A stretch of 32,425 bases of DNA. It comes from Armatimonadota bacterium (lineage in GTDB: Bacteria; Armatimonadota; Armatimonadia; Armatimonadales; Capsulimonadaceae). Made by a program: the position numbers and the translations under genes. The stretch lies in assembly GCA_019239955.1 (NCBI GenBank), contig JAFAZD010000060.1, positions 1-32,425 of the forward strand, written 5' to 3'. Shown piece by piece: positions 16,887-22,868 of the stretch (its first letter is position 1; every line of letters starts with the position of its first letter). Under the pieces are notes generated by a model. The model did no database searches. It saw only the letters and a program-made list of their open reading frames with translations, and was not told the origin of the DNA.

Positions 16887-17842
16887 TCAGCGGCTTTTCT
16901 CTTTCGAGCCGCCTCCAGGCTCAGCGCCCACAGGCTCCGCCGGTGGCGGGCGACATACTGGCTCACCCAGAGGTAGCCGGGCAGCCTGCGCCACTGCTTC
17001 AGGCTTGGGTAGACGGCCAGGGCCTGCGCCGCCCGTGCCAGCCCGCGCCTGACATCTCCCTGAATCAGATAAACGTCCGCGCTCCACCAGAGCAGCCCCC
17101 CGTAGGCGCGGCGCCGCAGACGCCGCAGGTCCGCCGGCGCCTGCGGGTCGTCGAACACGCGGTCCATCACCTCACGTTTCGATTTGACCATCTCCTCGAC
17201 CCAGGGGGCCTGGCAGCCTTGCGACTCAGGATGGATGCGGTAGCGGGCGACAAAGCCGGGGACGTGTTTCATGGGGAACTTCCTCCCGAGGCGCACCCAC
17301 ATCTCGTAATCAGGGCAGGTCTTGCGCGTCACGTCCACGTACCAGCCGACCGCCTCGTAGCACTCGCGCCGGATGAAGGCCGCCTGCGCGGGCGGAACCT
17401 GTTCCACGCACAACACCTTATGAAAGTCGTAGGGGTCCGGGCCTGGGCACTCGGAGATCACCTGGCCCTCGGGGCTGATGTTATACTGGTCGCCGTAGAT
17501 CATGGCGGCATCGGGATATGCGGCGAGTTGCGTCGCGGCCCAGGAGGCGGCATGGGGCAGGAACTCGTCATCGGCATTGAGGACCGCAATGATGTCGCCG
17601 CGACAGCGCTGCAAGGCTTTGTTCAGGGCGTCCGACTGCCCTTTGTCCGGCTCCGAAATCCAATCCACGCGGCCGGCGTAGCGGCGCAGGATGTCCAGGG
17701 TGTCGTCATTGGAGCCGCCGTCCTGAACCACATGTTCGACGTGAGGATAGTCCTGCGCCGATACGCTTTGGAGACAACTTTCGAGATAATCCCCGCTGTT
17801 ATAGCAGGGCGTCAGTACAGACACCAGGGGAAGGTTATTCAT
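16880..17842 (-). CDS. GT2-family glycosyltransferase
   Basis: A 320-aa protein with VSVLTPCYNSGDYLESCLQS at residues 7-26, VVQDGGSNDDTLDIL at 38-52 and the metal-binding NADDEF at 89-94, all standard for GT2. CPDYEMWVRLGRKFPMKHV near 190 occupies the catalytic-base region. The C-terminal ~80 residues are helical and basic and may contact the membrane. It begins 24 nt after the FkbM methyltransferase stop. The donor sugar is unknown. Confidence 0.9.
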   Translation of the reverse strand: MNNLPLVSVLTPCYNSGDYLESCLQSVSAQDYPHVEHVVQDGGSNDDTLDILRRYAGRVDWISEPDKGQSDALNKALQRCRGDIIAVLNADDEFLPHAASWAATQLAAYPDAAMIYGDQYNISPEGQVISECPGPDPYDFHKVLCVEQVPPAQAAFIRRECYEAVGWYVDVTRKTCPDYEMWVRLGRKFPMKHVPGFVARYRIHPESQGCQAPWVEEMVKSKREVMDRVFDDPQAPADLRRLRRRAYGGLLWWSADVYLIQGDVRRGLARAAQALAVYPSLKQWRRLPGYLWVSQYVARHRRSLWALSLEAARKRKAAEC

Positions 17843-17866
17843 TCCCGAATCACCGCCACTGTTCTT

Positions 17867-18838
17867 TCAGTCGTTTCTCACCGTGGAGTTAATCCATGTC
17901 TGTACGCCGTCGCCGAATTCAACCACGCCATAACGGGTCTCGCTCGGCTGGAAGCACGGGAAATCATTTATGTTCACCCAATGCCTGCTGGTAAAAATGT
18001 CCTTTAACCCCGCTTCGACTTCGTGATTGTGCGTACCGATGTGAATGCGCCTCACCTTGCTCGTGAGAAGGTCAACGGAGGAACGGACGACGTCTAGCTC
18101 CGCCCCCTGGATGTCTATGTCCACTAGGTCCACTCTGTCCAGACTGGTTAACAGGCGAGAGAGGGTGATCGCCTTTACCTTGTTGATCGTCTGGGGAATG
18201 TCCCGCCGCCTGAGGTGCTTGTTGATGTAAACCTTTGCGCGATCAATCCATCTTGGCTCTTCGGTGATGTACTGACCGTACCATTCATTCGGCTTTCCGA
18301 GGCAGAACCAACTTGACCCCTCCTTGTTGGTCACTGCCGCCTTGACAAGCCGATGTTTTTTCGGGTCCAGGCCGTTGTCTTTGAAATGCGTCTTGATCCA
18401 GCGAAAATGGGTCGGCTCCGCCTCCACAGCCACCAGGTAACAGGGAATCGCCTTGATTTGCCGGAGGGCCACCGCCGCATTGACGAGCCACCGGCCGTAG
18501 CCCGCCCCCAGTTCGATCATGGTGAAACCGGTTTTGGCATCTGCCACCGCCTCGAGAACGTCAACCCACTCAAAATATTCCTCGTTCAAGGCGGGCAGAA
18601 CTTCAGAACGCCGCTCGGCGCTGACCGGCGATAACTTCAAATCGGCGGCGGGGTCGAACGGTTGGTCGTCGCGCAGAGCCACAGCCCCCGGCCAATTAGG
18701 CAGGTATCCGTTGTCATAGTAAGCCCGCTGCCGCACCCCAAGAAAATTGACTCGCCACCCGCCAGCCTCGAAAGGGCGGTAAGCCGGAAAACACTCAAAA
18801 ACGGGATGATGCTTGGGCCTCAAGCCCTGCTCCGCCAT
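17867..18838 (-). CDS. FkbM-family methyltransferase (second copy, divergent)
   Basis: A 323-aa protein with the SAM motif FTMIELGAGYGRWLVNAA near residue 103, LVAVEAEPTHFRWIKTHF (acidic ribose-binding residue) about 30 residues later, and VDLVDIDIQGAELDVVRS near 237, the D-I-Q-G-A-E block that defines FkbM enzymes. It is only distantly like the FkbM protein at 10176-11162. Codons are clearly less GC-rich than in flanking genes, suggesting acquisition by transfer. It starts 7 nt after the ATPase stop and has its own -10 box 6 nt before ATG 18838, with no Shine-Dalgarno, so it may be made from a leaderless transcript. Confidence 0.83.
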   Translation of the reverse strand: MAEQGLRPKHHPVFECFPAYRPFEAGGWRVNFLGVRQRAYYDNGYLPNWPGAVALRDDQPFDPAADLKLSPVSAERRSEVLPALNEEYFEWVDVLEAVADAKTGFTMIELGAGYGRWLVNAAVALRQIKAIPCYLVAVEAEPTHFRWIKTHFKDNGLDPKKHRLVKAAVTNKEGSSWFCLGKPNEWYGQYITEEPRWIDRAKVYINKHLRRRDIPQTINKVKAITLSRLLTSLDRVDLVDIDIQGAELDVVRSSVDLLTSKVRRIHIGTHNHEVEAGLKDIFTSRHWVNINDFPCFQPSETRYGVVEFGDGVQTWINSTVRND

Positions 18839-18844
18839 AGGTCC

Positions 18845-18850
18845 ATTATA
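18845..18850 (-). promoter_or_regulatory. -10 box (TATAAT) of a probable leaderless promoter for the second FkbM gene
   Basis: On the minus strand, TATAAT-GGACCT-ATG places a perfect -10 hexamer 6 nt before the start codon, so transcription would begin at the A of ATG. A weak -35 (TGGAAT) lies 17 nt upstream. The hexamer overlaps the stop codon of the ATPase gene, so chance sequence cannot be excluded. Confidence 0.45.
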
Positions 18851-19643
18851 CTACATCGCTGCCACCGATTCCATCGGCGCGATGCATCTCCTGCCGGTAG
18901 GCCGCCAGTACCGTCGTCACGTCCCCGTCCCTCCTGAGCCTGCCCCGGTCCAGCCAGAGGACGCGCTGGGCGATGCGCTCCACATGATCCAGTTCATGGG
19001 TCACCATCACGATGGTCTTGCCCTGCGCCTTGAACTCCTCCATCTTGGCGAAGCACTTCTCCTGAAACGCCTCGTCGCCGACCGCCAGCCCCTCATCCAC
19101 CAGCAGGATGTCCGCGCTCAGATGCACGGCGACCGAGAACCCCAGGCGCAGCTGCATCCCGGACGAGTACATCCGCACCGGCAGGTCCATGGTCGTCACG
19201 TCCAGCTCCGCGAAGCCCAGGATGCTGTCGTAGCGCGCGGCCACCTCGTCCTCGGTCAGACCCAGCAGGATTCCGTTGAAAAACACGTTCTGCATCCCGG
19301 TCAATTCCGGGTCGAACCCCGCGCCCAGTTCCAGCAGGCTGACCAGGCGGCCGTGCAGCCGGGCCTCGCCCGCCGTCGGCAGGTACACGCGCGACAGGAT
19401 GGACAGCAGCGTACTCTTCCCGGACCCGTTGCGGCCGATCAGGGCCACCGCCTCGCCCCGGGCGACGCGGAACGTGACGTGGTCCAGCGCGCGGCGCGTC
19501 TCATAGCGGGAATGCTCCTGACGCCGCGCCAGGCCCCGCGCCAGGGCGACCGCGTGGCCCTTCAGGGAGGCGTAGCTGCGGTGATAGACGCGGAATTCCT
19601 TAACCAGGTCGTTCACCTCGATCGCGTACTGCGCCTCCCCCAT
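18846..19643 (-). CDS. Polysaccharide ABC exporter ATP-binding subunit (Wzt/TagH-like)
   Basis: A 265-aa ATPase: Walker A GRNGSGKST at residues 70-78, the relaxed signature YSSGMQLRL at 159-167 that is typical of the KpsT/Wzt/TagH branch, and Walker B ADILLVDEGLAVGD at 177-190. It ends soon after the switch histidine region (VMVTHELDH), so it lacks the C-terminal carbohydrate-binding domain of the longer Wzt proteins. ATG 19643 (MGEAQYAIEV) is preferred to ATG 19673 because GGAGAGG lies upstream and it does not overlap the permease; the longer form would overlap by 25 bp. It works with the adjacent permease to export a lipid-linked glycan. Confidence 0.92.
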   Translation of the reverse strand: MGEAQYAIEVNDLVKEFRVYHRSYASLKGHAVALARGLARRQEHSRYETRRALDHVTFRVARGEAVALIGRNGSGKSTLLSILSRVYLPTAGEARLHGRLVSLLELGAGFDPELTGMQNVFFNGILLGLTEDEVAARYDSILGFAELDVTTMDLPVRMYSSGMQLRLGFSVAVHLSADILLVDEGLAVGDEAFQEKCFAKMEEFKAQGKTIVMVTHELDHVERIAQRVLWLDRGRLRRDGDVTTVLAAYRQEMHRADGIGGSDVV

Positions 19644-19648
19644 GTCGC

Positions 19649-20572
19649 TTACGGCCTCTCCGAGAATTTCCATTTACGCCGGTTGAAGTAACCGTAGCCG
19701 CTCACACAGATCAGCGAGGAGGTCGCCAGGGCGATCAGCATGTAGCGCCAGTCGAACGGCGCACTGGTCGGTATGTTCGCCTGGTGTGCGCCTCGATTCG
19801 CAATCGCCGCGACCTGGAAGAACATCTGCTTGAACGCCGTGATGACCCACGCCAGCGGGTTCAGCAGGTACAGGTGGTAGAGCGGGCTGCGGAGGGACGG
19901 TGGGATGCGCGACGAGTAGACGATGTTCTCCGCGAAGTAGACGATCGGGAGCAGATAGAACAGAAACGACATCGCCGCCGTGAGCAAGAATTTCACGTCC
20001 TCGTAGAAAACGTTCCACGCGCACACGAAGAAGGAGACGCCCAGCGTCAGTAGGAACAGGATCAGGACGACGACCGGCAGCCACAGGATCTGGACCGGCG
20101 GCCAGCCGGGCCAGCCGTAGAACAGCGTCACCAGCCCCCAGCGGTACAGCACGAAGACCAGCATGGTCACCAGGAACTGAAAGAAGTTCTGGCCGATCGC
20201 GGCGATCACGGGGATTTCCCGGGGGAAGTAGACCTTCTTCAGCAGCGGCAGTTTGACCAGGACGGAGGTGGAGGCATCTAACACCGAGGTCTGAAAGAAC
20301 GTCCACGGCAGGTACGCGCAGAAGATATAAGAACTGAGGTTGCTGGGGCCGGAGCTGAGAATGTAGCCGACCGCGATGGTGAGGACCAAGACCTGAATGA
20401 GAGGGTTGATGACGGTCCAGGCGATGCCCAGTGCGGAGTTCTTGTACCGCACGCGGAGGTCGCGCTCCAACAGCGTGCGGACCAGACGGCGGTACCGCCA
20501 GAGCTCGCGGCCTTCCGCCACGAGGCTGTGCCCCCGGGCCTGGGGCTGGATGACGATGGACGGCACTGTCAT
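19649..20572 (-). CDS. Polysaccharide ABC exporter permease (Wzm-like, ABC-2 type)
   Basis: A 307-aa integral membrane protein. The amphipathic N-terminal segment with RTLLERDLRVRYKNSALGIAW is diagnostic of Wzm/TagG/KpsM permeases. About six hydrophobic helices follow (near residues 57-78, 88-110, 128-150, 168-195, 205-228 and 280-297). ATG 20572 (MTVPSIVIQP) gives the usual family N-terminus; a TTG at 20611 is in frame but has no ribosome site. It forms the export channel together with the ATPase encoded 5 nt downstream. Confidence 0.93.
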   Translation of the reverse strand: MTVPSIVIQPQARGHSLVAEGRELWRYRRLVRTLLERDLRVRYKNSALGIAWTVINPLIQVLVLTIAVGYILSSGPSNLSSYIFCAYLPWTFFQTSVLDASTSVLVKLPLLKKVYFPREIPVIAAIGQNFFQFLVTMLVFVLYRWGLVTLFYGWPGWPPVQILWLPVVVLILFLLTLGVSFFVCAWNVFYEDVKFLLTAAMSFLFYLLPIVYFAENIVYSSRIPPSLRSPLYHLYLLNPLAWVITAFKQMFFQVAAIANRGAHQANIPTSAPFDWRYMLIALATSSLICVSGYGYFNRRKWKFSERP

Positions 20573-20615
20573 GAGAACATTGAGAACACTGAGAATAGGG
20601 GGGAGGCCCAACGAG

Positions 20616-20852
20616 TCAGGACTCGAGGTCGTGACGCGCGTCCTCCGCGATCTCCTGCTCCACCTCGCGGGCGCGCGCCGGCTCCAGCAGCTTGAGCAGC
20701 TCGGTGCGCGGAATCAGCACCTTGCGCTTGCCGGCTATGCGGAAGGCGTTCAGCTTGCCCTGGCGGATGTAGGAGCGGATGCTCGACTGACTGAGCTGCA
20801 GGTACTGCGCCGCCTGCTCGACGGTCAGCAAATCGCGGGATTCGGACTCCAT
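20616..20852 (-). CDS. Small helix-turn-helix DNA-binding protein (HTH_17/excisionase-like)
   Basis: A 78-aa protein. LLTVEQAAQYLQLSQSSIRSYIRQGKLNAFRIAGKRKVLIPRTELLKLL (residues 8-56) is a winged-helix of the MerR/excisionase (HTH_17) type: the helix-turn-helix is followed by the R-x-x-G-K-R wing that contacts DNA. The C-terminal 22 residues are acidic. It is the first gene after a near-consensus promoter and lies 43 nt ahead of the exporter permease. No integrase or phage gene is near, so it is probably a transcription regulator of the polysaccharide operon, not an excisionase. Confidence 0.85.
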   Translation of the reverse strand: MESESRDLLTVEQAAQYLQLSQSSIRSYIRQGKLNAFRIAGKRKVLIPRTELLKLLEPARAREVEQEIAEDARHDLES

Positions 20853-20877
20853 CCGTGTGTGATTCTCACTTTGTTGA

Positions 20878-21015
20878 TTATTGGCGAAGGACGGTATATT
20901 CCTCAGGGTCGGTGGTCGTGCGGCGGCCCGGTTCCTCAGTATAACCTAATTGCCAGCCGTTGTCAACAAACGACGGGCAAGATTCTTTGCTGCGGCCCTT
21001 TTTCTTTTTCCCCAT
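20878..21015 (-). CDS. Possible 45-aa lysine-rich small protein
   Basis: ATG 21015 follows GAGAAGGGACT, a good ribosome site with AGAAGG 5 nt upstream. The product begins MGKKKKGRSKESCPSFVDNG and ends EEYTVLRQ, 25 nt before the HTH gene. Against it: third-position GC is lower than in neighbouring genes, and the consensus promoter at 20938-20966 lies inside the frame. No family is recognised. Confidence 0.35.
   Translation of the reverse strand: MGKKKKGRSKESCPSFVDNGWQLGYTEEPGRRTTTDPEEYTVLRQ
20938..20966 (-). promoter_or_regulatory. Near-consensus sigma-70-type promoter for the HTH/polysaccharide operon
   Basis: Minus strand: TTGACA (20966-20961), 17-nt spacer, TATACT (20943-20938). Transcription would start near 20931, about 80 nt before the HTH start. 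This is the strongest minus-strand promoter seen upstream of the locus and could drive the whole gene string. Confidence 0.8.
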
Positions 21016-21039
21016 AGTCCCTTCTCTACCCTCGCTTTC

Positions 21040-21068
21040 TTGACAGCCGCCGCCGACCATGCTAAGAT
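21040..21068 (+). promoter_or_regulatory. Consensus promoter of the lytic transglycosylase, leaderless
   Basis: TTGACA (21040-21045), exactly 17 nt, TAAGAT (21063-21068). The expected start site, seven bases after the -10, is 21075, which is the A of an in-frame ATG. No room is left for a 5' leader or a Shine-Dalgarno. Confidence 0.8.
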
Positions 21069-21074
21069 ATGAGC

Positions 21075-22112
21075 ATGAGGAGAAAATTTCTGTTGCGGCT
21101 CTGGGCCGGCGGCGCACTCGCCCTAGCGCTGGCCGGACCCCTGCGGGCCGCGCCGATGCCGCTGGCGGCGTTCCTGAGCGCCCGCCGCGCGCTGTCGTCG
21201 CCGGCCATGGCGCCCGCGCAGCTGGCGGCGGCGCAGCAGGATCCGGCGGCGTTCGCGGGGCGCGTGTTCGAATTCCCGGCGACCCTGTGCGGGCTGGTCG
21301 GGGACGACGCGCAGCAGATGGCCCTGCTGTCGGCCGACGGCGGCCCGACTCTCTCCGTGCGCCTGCCGGCGGCCCTGCGCGGCGCCTCCTGGATCGACTC
21401 GGGAACCCGTGTGCGCGCCCTGGTGCTGGTGGAACGGACGGGCAACGAGCAGTCACTTTCCAACCTGCGCCTGCTGGCCGCCGCGCCGGAGGAGGACGTG
21501 GCGGAGGAGGATGGGCGGCAGGCCGCCCGGCAGGCTGCCCTGGCGCGCCGCACCGGCTACCCCTCCCGCTCCCTGCCCTACCGCCGGCAATCGTCGAGCC
21601 GCATGACGGCCGGCTGGGGCGGCGGGCATCCGGTCGCCGCGCTCTCGCCCGCCGCCCTGAGCGTCTACGGCCCCTACCGCGACGCCGTCCGCCGCCTCAA
21701 CCCGCGCCTCTCCGAGAGCGACCTGGACACGATCACGACCAGCATCCTGTTTTTCAGCGAGCGCGAGCGCGTGGACCCGCGCCTGACCATGGCGATGATC
21801 ATCGCCGAGTCCGATTTTGACATCACCTCCACGTCCCGCACCGGGGCGATGGGGCTGGGGCAGTTGATGCCGGAGACGGCGCGCGGGCTGGGCGTGACCA
21901 ACGCCTATGACCCCGTCCAGAACATCGGCGCGGCGGTCCACCTGCTGCGCGGCCACCTGGACCAGTACGGGGGCCAACTCTCGCTGACCATGGCCGCATA
22001 CAACGCGGGGCCGGGCGCGGTCCGCAAGTACCATGGCGTCCCGCCGTATCGGGAGACGCGCCGCTACGTCGCCCGCGTCGCCGCCCTTTACCGACAGTTG
22101 TGCGGGGGGTGA
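21075..22112 (+). CDS. Secreted lytic transglycosylase (SLT domain)
   Basis: A 345-aa protein. MRRKFLLRLWAGGALALALAG is a signal peptide with likely cleavage near residue 25. Residues ~55-125 form a small beta-rich region resembling an OB fold. The C-terminal SLT domain has MIIAESDFDITSTS, with catalytic Glu245, then GAMGLGQLMPETARGLGV and MAAYNAGPGAVRKY, the three standard motifs of family 1 transglycosylases. It would cleave peptidoglycan glycan strands in the periplasm. ATG 21075 is preferred over ATG 21069 because it coincides with the predicted transcription start; 21069 would lie upstream of it. Confidence 0.92.
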   Translation: MRRKFLLRLWAGGALALALAGPLRAAPMPLAAFLSARRALSSPAMAPAQLAAAQQDPAAFAGRVFEFPATLCGLVGDDAQQMALLSADGGPTLSVRLPAALRGASWIDSGTRVRALVLVERTGNEQSLSNLRLLAAAPEEDVAEEDGRQAARQAALARRTGYPSRSLPYRRQSSSRMTAGWGGGHPVAALSPAALSVYGPYRDAVRRLNPRLSESDLDTITTSILFFSERERVDPRLTMAMIIAESDFDITSTSRTGAMGLGQLMPETARGLGVTNAYDPVQNIGAAVHLLRGHLDQYGGQLSLTMAAYNAGPGAVRKYHGVPPYRETRRYVARVAALYRQLCGG

Positions 22113-22133
22113 CGCACACAGACCTAACCCTGC

Positions 22134-22152
22134 CCAGGGAATCTATCCCTGG
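22134..22152. terminator. 7-bp hairpin downstream of the transglycosylase
   Basis: CCAGGGA-ATCTA-TCCCTGG is a perfect 7-bp stem with a 5-nt loop, 21 nt after the stop codon. There is no T-run, so it is either a weak terminator, an mRNA 3'-end stabiliser or a short interspersed palindrome. Confidence 0.45.
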
Positions 22153-22179
22153 CGGCGATGCGAGGGCCAGGAGCGGCCT

Positions 22180-22593
22180 ATGATGGTCTCCGTTCATGCC
22201 GCGGTCGGCGCGGGTGTGGGGGCGCGGGCGAAGCGTCCGGGCGCGGCGTTGGCGGCCGGCGTCATCTCGCACCTCCTGTGCGACCTGGCGCCGCACAGAG
22301 ACTACGCCCTCCCGATTGAGGCCCCACTGGCCCTGGCGGTGTTCCTGTACCTCGTGGGGCGCTACGGCCCGCGCTCGCCGCAGTTCTGGGGCGCGGTCGG
22401 GGCCGTGCTGCCCGACGCCGAGAACGCCCTGGTCATCGCCGGGGCGTTCCCGCAGGAGAAGACGATCTTCCCCACGCACAACGAGGCCGCGCCCTGGTTC
22501 CTGGGTCACGGGCGTAAGGTCCGCAGTCCCCTCCCCCAGATCATCCTCGCGGCGCTGGCGCTGTGGCTGGCTGAGAAGGGCCGGGCGATGTAA
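22180..22593 (+). CDS. Small membrane protein, DUF457/metal-dependent-hydrolase-like
   Basis: A 137-aa protein. MMVSVHAAVGAGVGARAKRP followed by VISHLLCDLAPHRDYALP shows the H-A-x-x-G and S-H-x-x-x-D-x-x-P-H pattern of the YdjM/DUF457 'membrane-bound metal-dependent hydrolase' proteins. Hydrophobic segments are at about 25-40, 45-62, 70-88 and 118-132. AGGAG lies 7-8 nt before ATG 22180. The activity of the family is not well established; metal binding is inferred from the His/Asp residues. Confidence 0.65.
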   Translation: MMVSVHAAVGAGVGARAKRPGAALAAGVISHLLCDLAPHRDYALPIEAPLALAVFLYLVGRYGPRSPQFWGAVGAVLPDAENALVIAGAFPQEKTIFPTHNEAAPWFLGHGRKVRSPLPQIILAALALWLAEKGRAM

Positions 22594-22594
22594 A

Positions 22595-22735
22595 ATGGCA
22601 GACAACAAGACGAATGGCTGGGGCACGCGCCTGTTTCTGTTCCTGGTGGCCCTGCTGCTCTTCGGCGGGCTGACCTTCCTGGGCGTCCGGCTCTTTCAGG
22701 AGATCGCCTCCCCCTCCGCCAAATCCCCCCGCTGA
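22595..22735 (+). CDS. 46-aa single-pass membrane protein
   Basis: MADNKTNGW is followed by a hydrophobic helix at about residues 13-33 (LFLFLVALLLFGGLTFLGV) and a short polar tail. It begins 1 nt after the preceding stop, so it is very likely co-translated with it. No family is recognised. Confidence 0.6.
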   Translation: MADNKTNGWGTRLFLFLVALLLFGGLTFLGVRLFQEIASPSAKSPR

Positions 22736-22744
22736 CGCTTGACC

Positions 22745-22867
22745 TCATTTGGTCTCCTCGCGCGTCGCACCGGTGGCGACGATGATGCCGATGTCGTCCG
22801 GCGCGTAGGCGCACCGGTTGTTCCCGACGCGTTCCAGAATGACCGTCAGCGGATTGAACAAGATCAA
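22745..22867 (-). pseudogene. Truncated HicB-like antitoxin remnant
   Basis: The 40-aa reading frame LTVILERVGNNRCAYAPD, then VATGATREET, matches the N-terminal part of the HicB fold (pattern VIER-x-GNN-x-SAY-x-PDLPG-x-VATG-x-T-x-EE). It then stops (AAATGA) without the rest of the HicB domain or a DNA-binding tail. The only start is TTG 22867, 1 nt after the dnaE stop. No hicA is next to it. It may be a relic or a very short standalone HicB-like protein. Confidence 0.5.
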
Positions 22868-22868
22868 G

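Noticed and set aside
20616-20852. Excisionase gene as evidence of a prophage or integrative element
   Set aside because: No integrase, phage structural gene or att-like repeats are in the window, and HTH_17 proteins are often ordinary regulators.
21069-22112. Starting the transglycosylase at ATG 21069
   Set aside because: That codon immediately follows the -10 box and would precede the predicted transcription start, so ATG 21075 is more consistent.
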